A DNA stretch of 5,373 nucleotides from DASWYB01 sp036405195 (GTDB lineage Bacteria > Patescibacteriota > UBA1384 > 2-12-FULL-50-11 > DASWYB01). The first letter of the stretch is position 1, and each line of letters opens with the position of its first letter. The position numbers and the translations under genes were made by a program. Positions 1 through 5,373 of the stretch are shown piece by piece. The stretch covers positions 1 through 5,373 of the forward strand of contig DASWYB010000052.1 of NCBI GenBank assembly GCA_036405195.1. The letters run 5' to 3'. A model generated the notes under the pieces. The model saw only the letters and a program-made list of their open reading frames with translations. It was not told the origin of the DNA and ran no database searches.

Positions 1-8
1 AGCTTGTG

Positions 9-272
9 ATGAAAAAAATTACGCTGTATGGTACCCCTATTTGTGTTCACTGCACTGCGCTTAAAGCATTTCTTAAAGAAAAAGATGTTGAATACACCTA
101 CTACAACGTCCTGGATGATCAGTCCAAAGCCGAAGAGATGATTGATTTAACCCATCAGACAGCGGTACCGGTTTTAGTAATTGCTGATAAAGAAGAAAAA
201 AGCGATCCGCAAATCCTGATTGGTTTTAATGAATCCATGATTCCCGAATACGAATTAGCGCTTGGGCTTTAG
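9..272 (+). CDS. Glutaredoxin / NrdH-like thiol-disulfide oxidoreductase
   Basis: This is a complete 87-residue protein with a glutaredoxin (thioredoxin-fold) layout. It has a first beta strand (KKITLYG), then the redox motif C12-V-H-C15 at the start of helix 1. The cis-proline motif T51-A-V-P54 leads into VLVI, and a late I-G-F segment resembles the glutathione- or partner-binding end of the fold. There is no signal peptide, so it should act in the cytoplasm. Family knowledge: such proteins reduce disulfides or act as hydrogen donors, for example to ribonucleotide reductase (NrdH). CVHC is neither the classic CPYC of glutaredoxin nor the commonest NrdH form, so the substrate and the reductant (glutathione or thioredoxin reductase) are open. 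A GTG lies directly before the ATG at 9 and could add one residue. The window starts five bases before it, so no promoter or binding site can be judged. It may belong to an operon extending to the left. Confidence 0.88.
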   Translation: MKKITLYGTPICVHCTALKAFLKEKDVEYTYYNVLDDQSKAEEMIDLTHQTAVPVLVIADKEEKSDPQILIGFNESMIPEYELALGL

Positions 273-273
273 C

Positions 274-301
274 TTGCGTTCGTTTGTCTGCATGTTACGA
301 T
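274..301 (+). promoter_or_regulatory. Possible sigma-70-type promoter for the gene at 334
   Basis: A TTGCGT element (274-279) lies 16 bases before TACGAT (296-301), which matches TATAAT at four positions including the conserved outer ones. The predicted transcript would begin near 308, giving a leader of about 26 bases that keeps the GGAG at 324-327. The -35 match is weak (three of six), so the gene could instead be read from upstream. No terminator-like hairpin is seen between 273 and 321. Confidence 0.4.
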
Positions 302-323
302 AGAGAAGGTCTCTGACGTACAT

Positions 324-327
324 GGAG
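324..327 (+). promoter_or_regulatory. Ribosome binding site that decides the start of the next gene
   Basis: GGAG sits six bases before the ATG at 334, an ideal Shine-Dalgarno distance. The alternative in-frame ATG at 322 has only AGAAGG at 304-309, twelve bases upstream, which is too far. The ATG at 334 also places the first beta strand (MKVLVI) directly at the N terminus, as is common. Confidence 0.6.
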
Positions 328-333
328 AACGAA

Positions 334-720
334 ATGAAGGTGCTGGTCATACGGGGGGATACGACAACAACGGCCCCCTTCCTAGGACTCAGAAATGGGA
401 AACCCATTCAGGTTATCCCTATTACCCGCTTGGAGGAGGTGGAGTATCACCTTCGTCTGAGGAATACGGCTATACGGGTCGTTATTGACCCGAGCGCTGA
501 ACTTTTCACCCCTACGGGCGAAACAGAAGCTCGGGTCGATGGGATTCTCCAGGCCGTTCGTGCCCATCGAAAGCGCGGAATTTTCTTCATCGAGCGTTAC
601 GAGCGTACAGATGAGCGCGTGAAGGCTCTGATGGAGCAGCATCCGGGAGTTGGGTACATTTCCGTACATCCCACGCGATTTTTAGCCGAAGTAGGCGAAC
701 AGCTAGGTCTGCATACCTAG
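334..720 (+). CDS. Hypothetical alpha/beta protein, 128 residues
   Basis: I do not recognise this family. From the ATG at 334 the protein has 128 residues; an ATG at 322 would add four. No signal peptide or membrane segment is visible, so it is probably cytoplasmic. Hydrophobic strand-like segments recur: KVLVI (2-6), IQVIPI (25-30), IRVVID (47-52), GIFFIE (82-87) and VGYISV (106-111). Charged helix-like stretches lie between several of them, which fits an open alpha/beta sandwich. Size and order recall a response-regulator receiver domain: D52 ends the third strand and H112-P113 sits where receivers have Lys-Pro. The acidic pair after strand 1 and the usual Thr/Ser after strand 4 are not evident, however, so any relation would be to a degenerate pseudo-receiver and is speculative. 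It has its own probable promoter and a strong terminator, so it looks monocistronic. The coding frame is well supported by its length and by the flanking signals. Confidence 0.75.
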   Translation: MKVLVIRGDTTTTAPFLGLRNGKPIQVIPITRLEEVEYHLRLRNTAIRVVIDPSAELFTPTGETEARVDGILQAVRAHRKRGIFFIERYERTDERVKALMEQHPGVGYISVHPTRFLAEVGEQLGLHT

Positions 721-753
721 GCCTTTCTCCTACAGGGAAATCGCACGCTTTAC

Positions 754-783
754 GGAGGGAGGCGCAAGCCATTCCCTCCTTTT
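754..783 (+). terminator. Intrinsic terminator of the hypothetical gene
   Basis: GGAGGGA (754-760) pairs with TCCCTCC (773-779). Inside it GGC (761-763) pairs with GCC (768-770) around a GCAA tetraloop of the stable GNRA class, with AT (771-772) bulged. A T-rich tail follows (780-790, four Ts and then a mixed TC/TA run). It lies 33 bases after the stop of the + strand gene and fits a Rho-independent terminator for it. Confidence 0.85.
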
Positions 784-789
784 CTTATT

Positions 790-819
790 CTAAAAAACGC
801 ACCGGAGTGCGTTTTTTAG
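790..819 (-). terminator. Symmetrical intrinsic terminator, mainly for the - strand small gene
   Basis: This is a perfect inverted repeat. CTAAAAAACGCA (790-801) pairs with TGCGTTTTTTAG (808-819), and a further C-G pair closes the loop. The six-A and six-T runs within the arms provide a U-run in either direction, so it can act on both strands. It lies 13 bases after the stop codon of the - strand gene at 833-958, which otherwise has no terminator. The + strand gene already has its own terminator just before this one. Confidence 0.85.
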
Positions 820-832
820 ACTCGAGGAGAGA

Positions 833-958
833 TTAGCAGAATTCGCACTTCTCTTTTTTTGCGGCTTTCTTCTTGGCTTTTTTCACTGCCGCGACACTCG
901 CCTTTTTCGTAGTTTTCCCCTTTTTGCCGGAGATGAGGCCAAAGATTTTTCCAATCAT
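833..958 (-). CDS. Small lysine-rich protein with C-terminal CxxC (41 aa)
   Basis: On the - strand an ATG at 958 opens a 41-codon frame ending in TAA at 833-835. The protein starts with a short hydrophobic stretch (MIGKIFGLIS). A Lys/Ala/Thr tail with about fifteen lysines follows, including AVKKAKKKAAKKEK, and it ends in C-E-F-C. Lysine and alanine repeats of this kind resemble histone H1-like or other nucleic-acid-binding tails. The terminal CxxC could bind metal or form a disulfide. Both functions are inferences and I know no named family. Support for a real gene is contextual: a TTGACA-17-TAACAT promoter ends six bases before the ATG, and a perfect terminator follows the stop. No convincing ribosome binding site is present, which matches a leaderless message. 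A one-frame-shifted ATG at 966-964 meets a stop after three codons and is not the start. The opposite strand here is open as well, but only as an antisense shadow full of Phe and Leu. Confidence 0.72.
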   Translation of the reverse strand: MIGKIFGLISGKKGKTTKKASVAAVKKAKKKAAKKEKCEFC

Positions 959-964
959 GTTTCC

Positions 965-993
965 ATGTTACGGAACTAGTGAAGCGCTGTCAA
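965..993 (-). promoter_or_regulatory. Strong promoter of the small lysine-rich gene, probably leaderless
   Basis: Read on the - strand, a perfect TTGACA (993 to 988) is followed by a 17-base spacer and then TAACAT (970 to 965), which matches TATAAT at the four most important positions. Transcription would begin about seven bases on, at or within a base or two of the ATG at 958. The mRNA would then have essentially no 5' leader. Confidence 0.72.
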
Positions 994-1014
994 ACAGCCG
1001 TAAAAAATCACCCG

Positions 1015-1045
1015 TTTGCATGGCCCGACCAAGCTACCGTATAGT
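1015..1045 (+). promoter_or_regulatory. Promoter of the calcium ATPase gene, probably leaderless
   Basis: TATAGT (1040-1045) matches the -10 consensus at five of six bases and lies seven bases before the ATG at 1053. The -35 candidate is TTTGCA/TTGCAT (1015-1021), with a spacer of 18-19 bases and only a partial match. The predicted start of transcription falls at the start codon itself. It is arranged back to back with the - strand promoter at 965-993, so a regulator bound between 988 and 1020 could affect both genes. Confidence 0.55.
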
Positions 1046-1052
1046 GGAAATA

Positions 1053-3749
1053 ATGAATAATCACTCCCCTTCTCCTCTTGTGTACCAGCTTGAAAATAAA
1101 GATGTCCTTGAATCTCTCAAGACAACTGATGCGGGTTTATCTGTCTCCGAAGCTAAGGAACGGTTGGTCCATTATGGAGCCAATCGCCTGACATCGAAAC
1201 GAAAAGTTTCACCGTGGAAGGTGTTTTTTGCGCAGTTTTCAAACTCGCTCACCATTACGCTTATTGTTGCGGCCTTATTAATTATGTTTGTGTGGTACTT
1301 TGGCGAACGTGATTCTTCGGATTTAATTGAAGCCAGCTTGATTCTTGCCATAATTGTTCTCATTGCTGGTTTAGGTTTTTTTCAAGAGTATAAAGCGGAA
1401 CGAGCCATTGAGTCGCTCAAAAAAATGCTTGCCTTCCAAGCCAAAGTATTGCGTGGTGGTAAAGAAATTCAGATTGAGGTAGCCCACCTTGTTCCGGGCG
1501 ATATTGTTATTCTCGAAGAAGGCGAAAAAATTCCTGCCGATATCCGTCTCTTAACTGTGGCTAGTTTTCAAATTAACGAAGCTCCTTTAACCGGCGAGTC
1601 CGCACCGGTTTCAAAATTGGCTACTCCCCTCTCTGGCTCTCTGCAGATTGCTGATCAAAAAAACATGGCTTTCTCCGGTACGGTGGTAACGCAAGGTAGA
1701 GCCACTGGCGTGGTTGTCGCCACGGGTGACGCAACGGAGATTGGAAAAATTGCTCAGTCGGTTGCTGATGTTGAAGAAACCGAAACGCCGATTCAGAAGA
1801 GGCTCGATACCGTCGGACGAATTTTAGGTTATATCGTTCTTGGCATTGCCATTGTGGTCTTTATTTTTATTATGTTCTTTGCGGCGGAATTTGCGCACCA
1901 AACGTTACTTCAACGCGTCATTCATTCGTTTATTGCAGCGATTGCCTTAGCAGTAGCTGCAATTCCTGAAGGGCTACCAGCAGTCGTTACGATCTCACTG
2001 GCGCTTGGCACGCAGCGAATGCTGAAGCGCAATGCCCTGGTTCGTAAACTAAACTCAATTGAAACCTTAGGCTCGACAAATGTTATTTGTGCCGATAAAA
2101 CGGGAACCCTTACAAAAGGTGAAATGACAGTCCGTGAGTTGTATGCTGACGGTGTGCACTATAGCCTTACTGGTACGGGCTATGAGCGTATGGGGTACTT
2201 TATGCGTGATGGAAAAAAAGTCGCTCCCGATGATCTCTCTCTTTTGTTAGCTTCAGGGTATCTCTGTAACAATGCCAAACTCACCAGCCGTTCAATCTTG
2301 GGAGACCCTACGGAAGCGGCACTGCTTGTAAGTAGTGGTAAATCTCATGTGGCGCCCGTCGCAAAACGTCTTGACGAAGTCCCGTTTAGCTCAGAGCGGA
2401 AGATGATGTCGGTCCTTGTACGTGAAAAAGGGCGGGTACGCGTGTACTCAAAAGGGGCTCCTGAAGTCTTACTCTCGCATTGCACGAGTATATTGAAGGG
2501 TGGCAAAGTAGTTGCCTTAACGACAGCTGATAAAAAGAAAGTTCTCGAAGCAACAGAAGATATGTCACAGCGAGCGTTACGGACGCTTGGGTTTGCTTAC
2601 CGTGAGGCGGAAAGCGGCGAAAAAGAGATTGAACAAAAACTTATTTTTATTGGTTTGCAAGGAATGATCGATCCTCCCCGCTCTGAAATTAAATCGCTCA
2701 TACGTCAGTGCGCAGATTCTGGGATTCGTGTCATTATGATTACCGGGGATCATGCTGCGACGGCTAAGGCTGTTGCTCACGAAGTAGGTATTCCCGGAGA
2801 AGTCTCGGTGGGTAATGAGCTCGATGCCCTTTCTCCGAGTGATTTTCAAAAAGTTGTGAGTCAGACAAATATTTTTGCCCGGGTGAGCCCTTCGTTCAAA
2901 ATGCAGATCGTCGAAGCACTAAAGAAACAAGGACATATTGTGGCTATGACGGGTGATGGGGTGAATGATGCGCCCGCTCTCAAAATGTCGGATATTGGTA
3001 TTGCGATGGGAAAAACAGGTACTGACGTCGCCAAAGAAGCATCGGATATGGTGTTGCTCGACGACAAGTTCTCGACGATTATCGCTGCGATCGAAGAAGG
3101 ACGAGGCGTATTTGATAATATCCGTAAATTCGTAAACTATCTTTTGTCGTGTAATATCGGCGAAGTTATTGTTGTCTTTGTTGCCCTTTTAATTTTTAAA
3201 GAAATTCCTTTTACGGCGACCATGCTGCTTTGGATTAATGTTATTACCGACGGACTACCGGCAGTGGCTCTCGGGATGGATCCAGCGGAAAAAGGGATTA
3301 TGCGCTACTCTCCTAAAAAGTTTCAGGGAGAGATTATTCCCGCTCGACTTTGGGGTGAAATGATTATTTTTGGTATTTTACTCACTGTCGGTGTGCTCGG
3401 CATCTACTGGTTTAATCTTCCTGAAGGGGTGGAAGAAGCTCGAGCAGCAGCCTTTATGGCGATTGTTATTTTCGAATTGGTCCGTCTCTTTGCTATTCGG
3501 GTAGAGTATAAAACATCGTTCTTCTCCAATGGCTGGTTGCTGGTGGCCGCATTCTTCTCACTAGCGCTCCAGTGCTTGCTGGTCTATGTGCCTGCGCTTG
3601 CCCGGTTGTTCGACATCCGTGGGATTGATTGGCATGATTGGGTGTTGATCGCCCTGATTAGTCTTGTTTTGTGGTACGCGTTCGAAGCTCTACGTTGGAT
3701 ACTTAACCACTTTTACCCTGAGCGTCTCGAGGAGTCACCGCAACACTAA
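1053..3749 (+). CDS. P2-type calcium-transporting ATPase
   Basis: This 898-residue cation pump exports Ca2+ from the cytoplasm using ATP. It has a cation-ATPase N-terminal domain (about 10-60) and helices M1-M2 (about 64-110). The actuator TGES is at 180-183, M3-M4 at about 255-315 carry PEGLP (305-309), and the phosphorylation motif DKTGTLT has its Asp at 348. The nucleotide domain has KGAPE (467-471). TGD (564-566) and GDGVNDAP (D635, N638, D639) follow, then M5-M10 in the last 210 residues. By comparison with SERCA, site residues are present for both calcium sites: E306 in M4, N701 and E704 in M5, N729, T732 and D733 in M6, and E808 in M8. A bacterial P2 pump for another cation cannot be fully excluded. 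The frame stays open back to 873, but the first 60 codons are antisense to the lysine-rich gene and lie upstream of the promoter. The ATG at 1053 has normal spacing and begins a typical N terminus. Only a weak GGAA precedes it. Confidence 0.93.
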   Translation: MNNHSPSPLVYQLENKDVLESLKTTDAGLSVSEAKERLVHYGANRLTSKRKVSPWKVFFAQFSNSLTITLIVAALLIMFVWYFGERDSSDLIEASLILAIIVLIAGLGFFQEYKAERAIESLKKMLAFQAKVLRGGKEIQIEVAHLVPGDIVILEEGEKIPADIRLLTVASFQINEAPLTGESAPVSKLATPLSGSLQIADQKNMAFSGTVVTQGRATGVVVATGDATEIGKIAQSVADVEETETPIQKRLDTVGRILGYIVLGIAIVVFIFIMFFAAEFAHQTLLQRVIHSFIAAIALAVAAIPEGLPAVVTISLALGTQRMLKRNALVRKLNSIETLGSTNVICADKTGTLTKGEMTVRELYADGVHYSLTGTGYERMGYFMRDGKKVAPDDLSLLLASGYLCNNAKLTSRSILGDPTEAALLVSSGKSHVAPVAKRLDEVPFSSERKMMSVLVREKGRVRVYSKGAPEVLLSHCTSILKGGKVVALTTADKKKVLEATEDMSQRALRTLGFAYREAESGEKEIEQKLIFIGLQGMIDPPRSEIKSLIRQCADSGIRVIMITGDHAATAKAVAHEVGIPGEVSVGNELDALSPSDFQKVVSQTNIFARVSPSFKMQIVEALKKQGHIVAMTGDGVNDAPALKMSDIGIAMGKTGTDVAKEASDMVLLDDKFSTIIAAIEEGRGVFDNIRKFVNYLLSCNIGEVIVVFVALLIFKEIPFTATMLLWINVITDGLPAVALGMDPAEKGIMRYSPKKFQGEIIPARLWGEMIIFGILLTVGVLGIYWFNLPEGVEEARAAAFMAIVIFELVRLFAIRVEYKTSFFSNGWLLVAAFFSLALQCLLVYVPALARLFDIRGIDWHDWVLIALISLVLWYAFEALRWILNHFYPERLEESPQH

Positions 3750-3779
3750 TTGCGCCGCTTCCTAGCCATGTGGTAGGCT
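3750..3779 (+). promoter_or_regulatory. Possible extended -10 promoter for the His/Cys protein operon
   Basis: TGG directly precedes TAGGCT (3774-3779), an extended -10 arrangement. The hexamer ends six bases before the ATG at 3786, the same geometry as the two promoters upstream. A weak -35, TTGCGC (3750-3755), lies 18 bases away. No clear ribosome binding site precedes the ATG, which fits a leaderless start. Readthrough from the ATPase gene, whose stop is 36 bases upstream without a clear terminator, is also possible. Confidence 0.4.
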
Positions 3780-3785
3780 GGTTAT

Positions 3786-4610
3786 ATGAAACACTTTCGA
3801 GGGGCAGTTCTTATACTCTTTTTTATGGCTGTTTTTGCTCTTGCCATGCCAGCGTTTGCCGCACACACACCACTCGTGGCGGATGGCTCAGATATTGAAG
3901 CGGAGTTATCTTCCCTCGGTCTGCGCCTTGTTTTAATGACACTGGCCGGAGTCTTTGTCCTCCTTCTCGCTTCAATGGCGATTCACAAACCGACCGAACT
4001 TTTAAAACGTTCTTTATTTTGGGGCATTACCATTGCTGTGGTAACAACAACCTTTGTTCTTATTTTCTTCAGCGTGACTTTAAATACCAATTCTTGGAGT
4101 AAAGGGCCAATCCACTGGCACGCGGATTACCAAGTCTATGCTTGTGGTCAACAGCTCGATTTAGTTGATCCCGTTGGACTGGGTAATAAAATTGGAACGC
4201 CGAGTCGCCATGAACACAACGATAATCGTTTGCACTATGAAGGCGTTGTACTTTCGTCTGGTAACGCGAAACTTGGCAGTTTTATGGAAGTGCTCGGAGC
4301 AGAATTAACGAATGATAGCTTGGTTTTTCCAACCAATACCGAAACAGTGCATTACCACACGGGTGATACGTGCTCCGATGGTACAGTCGGTGAAGTTCAA
4401 GTTTTCCTCTATCGTGTTGGAGCCGGAAACGTTTATACACAAACAAAACTGGAACATCCGGAAGACTATATTATACGTTCAGAATCGGCTGTTCCTCCAG
4501 GTGACTGTCTCGTAATTGAATTTGGTGCACCTAAAGAGATGACGGACCATATCTGTAGGAGCTATGAAGTAGCCGATCAAATTGGCAAGATTCGAAAGGC
4601 GACGCAATGA
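3786..4610 (+). CDS. Exported, membrane-anchored His/Cys-rich protein (putative metal-binding)
   Basis: I cannot give a named family to this 274-residue protein. The N terminus (1-25) is a clear signal peptide: basic MKHFR, a hydrophobic core, and A-F-A before A26. Two membrane segments follow (about 45-66 and 76-98), then a soluble domain of about 175 residues. That domain is probably outside, given the signal peptide and two further helices. It holds clustered histidines: H110-W-H112, H142-E-H144 with H150, and H189-Y-H191, plus H255. Its four cysteines are C120, C196, C241 and C257. Paired HxH motifs spaced through a beta-rich domain suggest binding of copper, zinc or another metal, and the cysteines could form two disulfides or help bind the metal; both are inferences. 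The stop overlaps the next start (ATGA), so it is translationally coupled to a CcdA-like thiol transporter. This makes a redox link between the two proteins likely. Confidence 0.8.
   Translation: MKHFRGAVLILFFMAVFALAMPAFAAHTPLVADGSDIEAELSSLGLRLVLMTLAGVFVLLLASMAIHKPTELLKRSLFWGITIAVVTTTFVLIFFSVTLNTNSWSKGPIHWHADYQVYACGQQLDLVDPVGLGNKIGTPSRHEHNDNRLHYEGVVLSSGNAKLGSFMEVLGAELTNDSLVFPTNTETVHYHTGDTCSDGTVGEVQVFLYRVGAGNVYTQTKLEHPEDYIIRSESAVPPGDCLVIEFGAPKEMTDHICRSYEVADQIGKIRKATQ
4595..4599 (+). promoter_or_regulatory. Ribosome binding site of the CcdA-like gene
   Basis: AAAGG lies seven bases before the ATG at 4607, inside the end of the previous gene. It fixes the start of the CcdA-like protein at the ATGA overlap. 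It also shows that internal operon genes here use Shine-Dalgarno initiation, unlike the genes that follow promoters directly. Confidence 0.6.
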
Positions 4611-5308
4611 TTGACCTGCCAACACTTTCTGTTGTTGTTACGTCCGCGTTAATTGATTCGATTAACCCGTGTGCTATTGGTGTGTTAATTCTCATGATCT
4701 CGGTTGTGCTAAGCGGGAAAGGAAAACTGTCTCGATTAGTGTTTCTGGGGTCACTCTATATTTTCTCAGTTTTTGCAGTCTACCTTCTGGCCGGGCTTGG
4801 ACTCGTCTACTTCCTGGCCGCTGTTCCCCTTTGGGTAACTGAGTATCTTTCACTAGCAGTCGGTGGTTTGGTTATTTTTGCTGGATTACTCGAGATTAAA
4901 GATTTCTACTGGTATGGCCGTGGTTTTTCCTTAGAAATTCCGGTCTTTTTCTCAAAAAAGATTCATAAATTTGCAAAACGTGCGACCGTACCTGGCGTTA
5001 TTCTCTTAGGTGCGTTTGTTTCTGGTGTTGAGCTCCCCTGTACAGGCGCCCCGTACTTGGCGATTATTACGCTACTCTCACTCAACTTCAATGCTCAGGC
5101 CTTCTTTATGCTGGTGCTTTATAACATTATCTTTGTCGCCCCGCTCATTGTGATTCTCGCAATGGTAGCGCTTGGCGTGAAAGTGAGCCACATTAAGCGA
5201 TGGAAGCAAGATAATAAACACTACATGCGGTTGGGGATTGGTTTGCTCTTAATCTGTTTAGGTTGGTTATTGATGTTGATTGCTAATGGCACCATTAATT
5301 TTGGATGA
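4607..5308 (+). CDS. CcdA/DsbD-type membrane thiol-disulfide transporter
   Basis: This 233-residue protein has about six membrane helices (roughly 7-30, 44-69, 76-97, 127-158, 163-190, 207-226) and matches the CcdA/DsbD transmembrane family. The two signature cysteines lie in pseudo-symmetric positions: D-S-I-N-P-C22 near the first helix and E-L-P-C145-T-G-A-P-Y in the fourth. In the family these cysteines pass electrons from cytoplasmic thioredoxin to partners outside the membrane, for cytochrome c maturation or disulfide repair. A polar loop (98-126) containing W-Y-G-R-G-F-S-L-E-I-P separates the two halves. No cytochrome c or haem-handling gene is visible here. The likely target is therefore the coupled His/Cys protein, and the electron source could be a thioredoxin or the glutaredoxin at 9-272, both inferred. 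The start overlaps the previous stop by four bases, and AAAGG lies seven bases upstream. Confidence 0.88.
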   Translation: MIDLPTLSVVVTSALIDSINPCAIGVLILMISVVLSGKGKLSRLVFLGSLYIFSVFAVYLLAGLGLVYFLAAVPLWVTEYLSLAVGGLVIFAGLLEIKDFYWYGRGFSLEIPVFFSKKIHKFAKRATVPGVILLGAFVSGVELPCTGAPYLAIITLLSLNFNAQAFFMLVLYNIIFVAPLIVILAMVALGVKVSHIKRWKQDNKHYMRLGIGLLLICLGWLLMLIANGTINFG

Positions 5309-5311
5309 TAT

Positions 5312-5373
5312 ATGACCCGTCATCTTGTAAAACGCTCTGGAATACAAGAACCCTTCGATCCTCGTAAAGTGTA
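5312..5373 (+). CDS. ATP-cone domain protein, N-terminal fragment (cut by window end)
   Basis: An ATG three bases after the CcdA-like stop opens a frame that runs off the window. Twenty codons are visible, beginning MTRHLVKRSG and continuing with I-Q-E-P-F-D-P-R-K-V. This is the start of an ATP-cone: V-x-K-R-x-G, three residues, then P-F-D and a basic residue. ATP-cones bind ATP or dATP and occur at the N termini of ribonucleotide reductases, in the repressor NrdR after a zinc ribbon, and in less-known proteins. The absence of a zinc ribbon before it argues against NrdR. Which of the others it is cannot be told from 20 residues. A weak GGATGA precedes the ATG, and tight spacing suggests cotranscription with the two genes before it. 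Confidence 0.7.
   Translation, partial: MTRHLVKRSGIQEPFDPRKV

Noticed and set aside
382..772. Open frames on the - strand across the hypothetical gene
   Set aside because: They overlap a + strand frame with its own binding site and terminator, and their products show no domain-like pattern.
873..1052. A 60-residue N-terminal extension of the calcium ATPase
   Set aside because: The segment is antisense to the lysine-rich gene, which explains its Phe/Leu-rich make-up. It precedes the TATAGT promoter and resembles no P-type ATPase N terminus. The ATG at 1053 gives a normal protein.
1172..3067. Several - strand open frames of 60-90 codons inside the ATPase gene
   Set aside because: The + strand codes for an intact, motif-complete ATPase throughout. 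These are shadows without promoters or binding sites of note.
3761..3777. Small hairpin (CCTA, bulged G, CC, ATGT loop, GGTAGG) after the ATPase gene as a terminator
   Set aside because: The stem is short with a bulge, and no T-run follows. It overlaps the -10-like element of the next gene.
4312..4515. A 67-codon + strand frame within the His/Cys protein gene
   Set aside because: It is a shifted-frame shadow within a gene with a clear signal peptide and continuous His/Cys motifs, and it has no supporting signals.
1..5373. CRISPR arrays, tRNA or rRNA genes, insertion sequences, attachment sites
   Set aside because: No spaced direct repeats, cloverleaf, rRNA-like stretch, transposase motif or terminal inverted repeats were seen. 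All non-coding gaps are shorter than 120 bases.

Overview
The window is about 5.4 kb of gene-dense bacterial DNA with six complete genes and the first codons of a seventh. Five complete genes and the partial gene read on the + strand. One small gene reads on the - strand. TGA serves as an ordinary stop (two clear cases), so recoding of TGA is not indicated. Small genes, short spacers, mixed leaderless and Shine-Dalgarno starts, and the style of the CcdA-like and ATP-cone proteins would suit a Patescibacteria (CPR) type genome. That placement is an inference from gene style; no rRNA or marker gene is present to settle it.

Layout. Positions 9-272 encode a glutaredoxin/NrdH-like thiol protein (CVHC active site). 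Positions 334-720 encode an unrecognised alpha/beta protein, probably with its own promoter and a good ribosome binding site. It ends at a classic intrinsic terminator with a GCAA tetraloop (754-783). A second, perfectly symmetrical hairpin (790-819) follows, and it best serves a small - strand gene at 833-958. That gene encodes a 41-residue lysine-rich protein ending in Cys-Glu-Phe-Cys. Its promoter and that of the next gene lie back to back in a 94-base divergent region (959-1052).

Positions 1053-3749 encode an 898-residue P2-type calcium ATPase with every catalytic motif present and residues for two calcium sites in place. After a 36-base gap, 3786-4610 encodes a membrane-anchored exported protein rich in His and Cys. 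It overlaps by four bases (ATGA) a CcdA-like six-helix thiol-disulfide transporter at 4607-5308. Three bases later an ATP-cone protein begins and runs off the window.

How they may work together: the last three genes look like one operon. The CcdA-like protein would carry reducing equivalents across the membrane, and the natural candidate to receive them is the four-cysteine, histidine-rich domain encoded just upstream, which may bind a metal. The calcium pump upstream may be a separate transcription unit or read into this operon. The most unusual features are the overlooked lysine-rich mini-gene, the repeated -10 box placed 6-7 bases before an ATG (suggesting leaderless mRNAs), and the His/Cys protein-CcdA pair.
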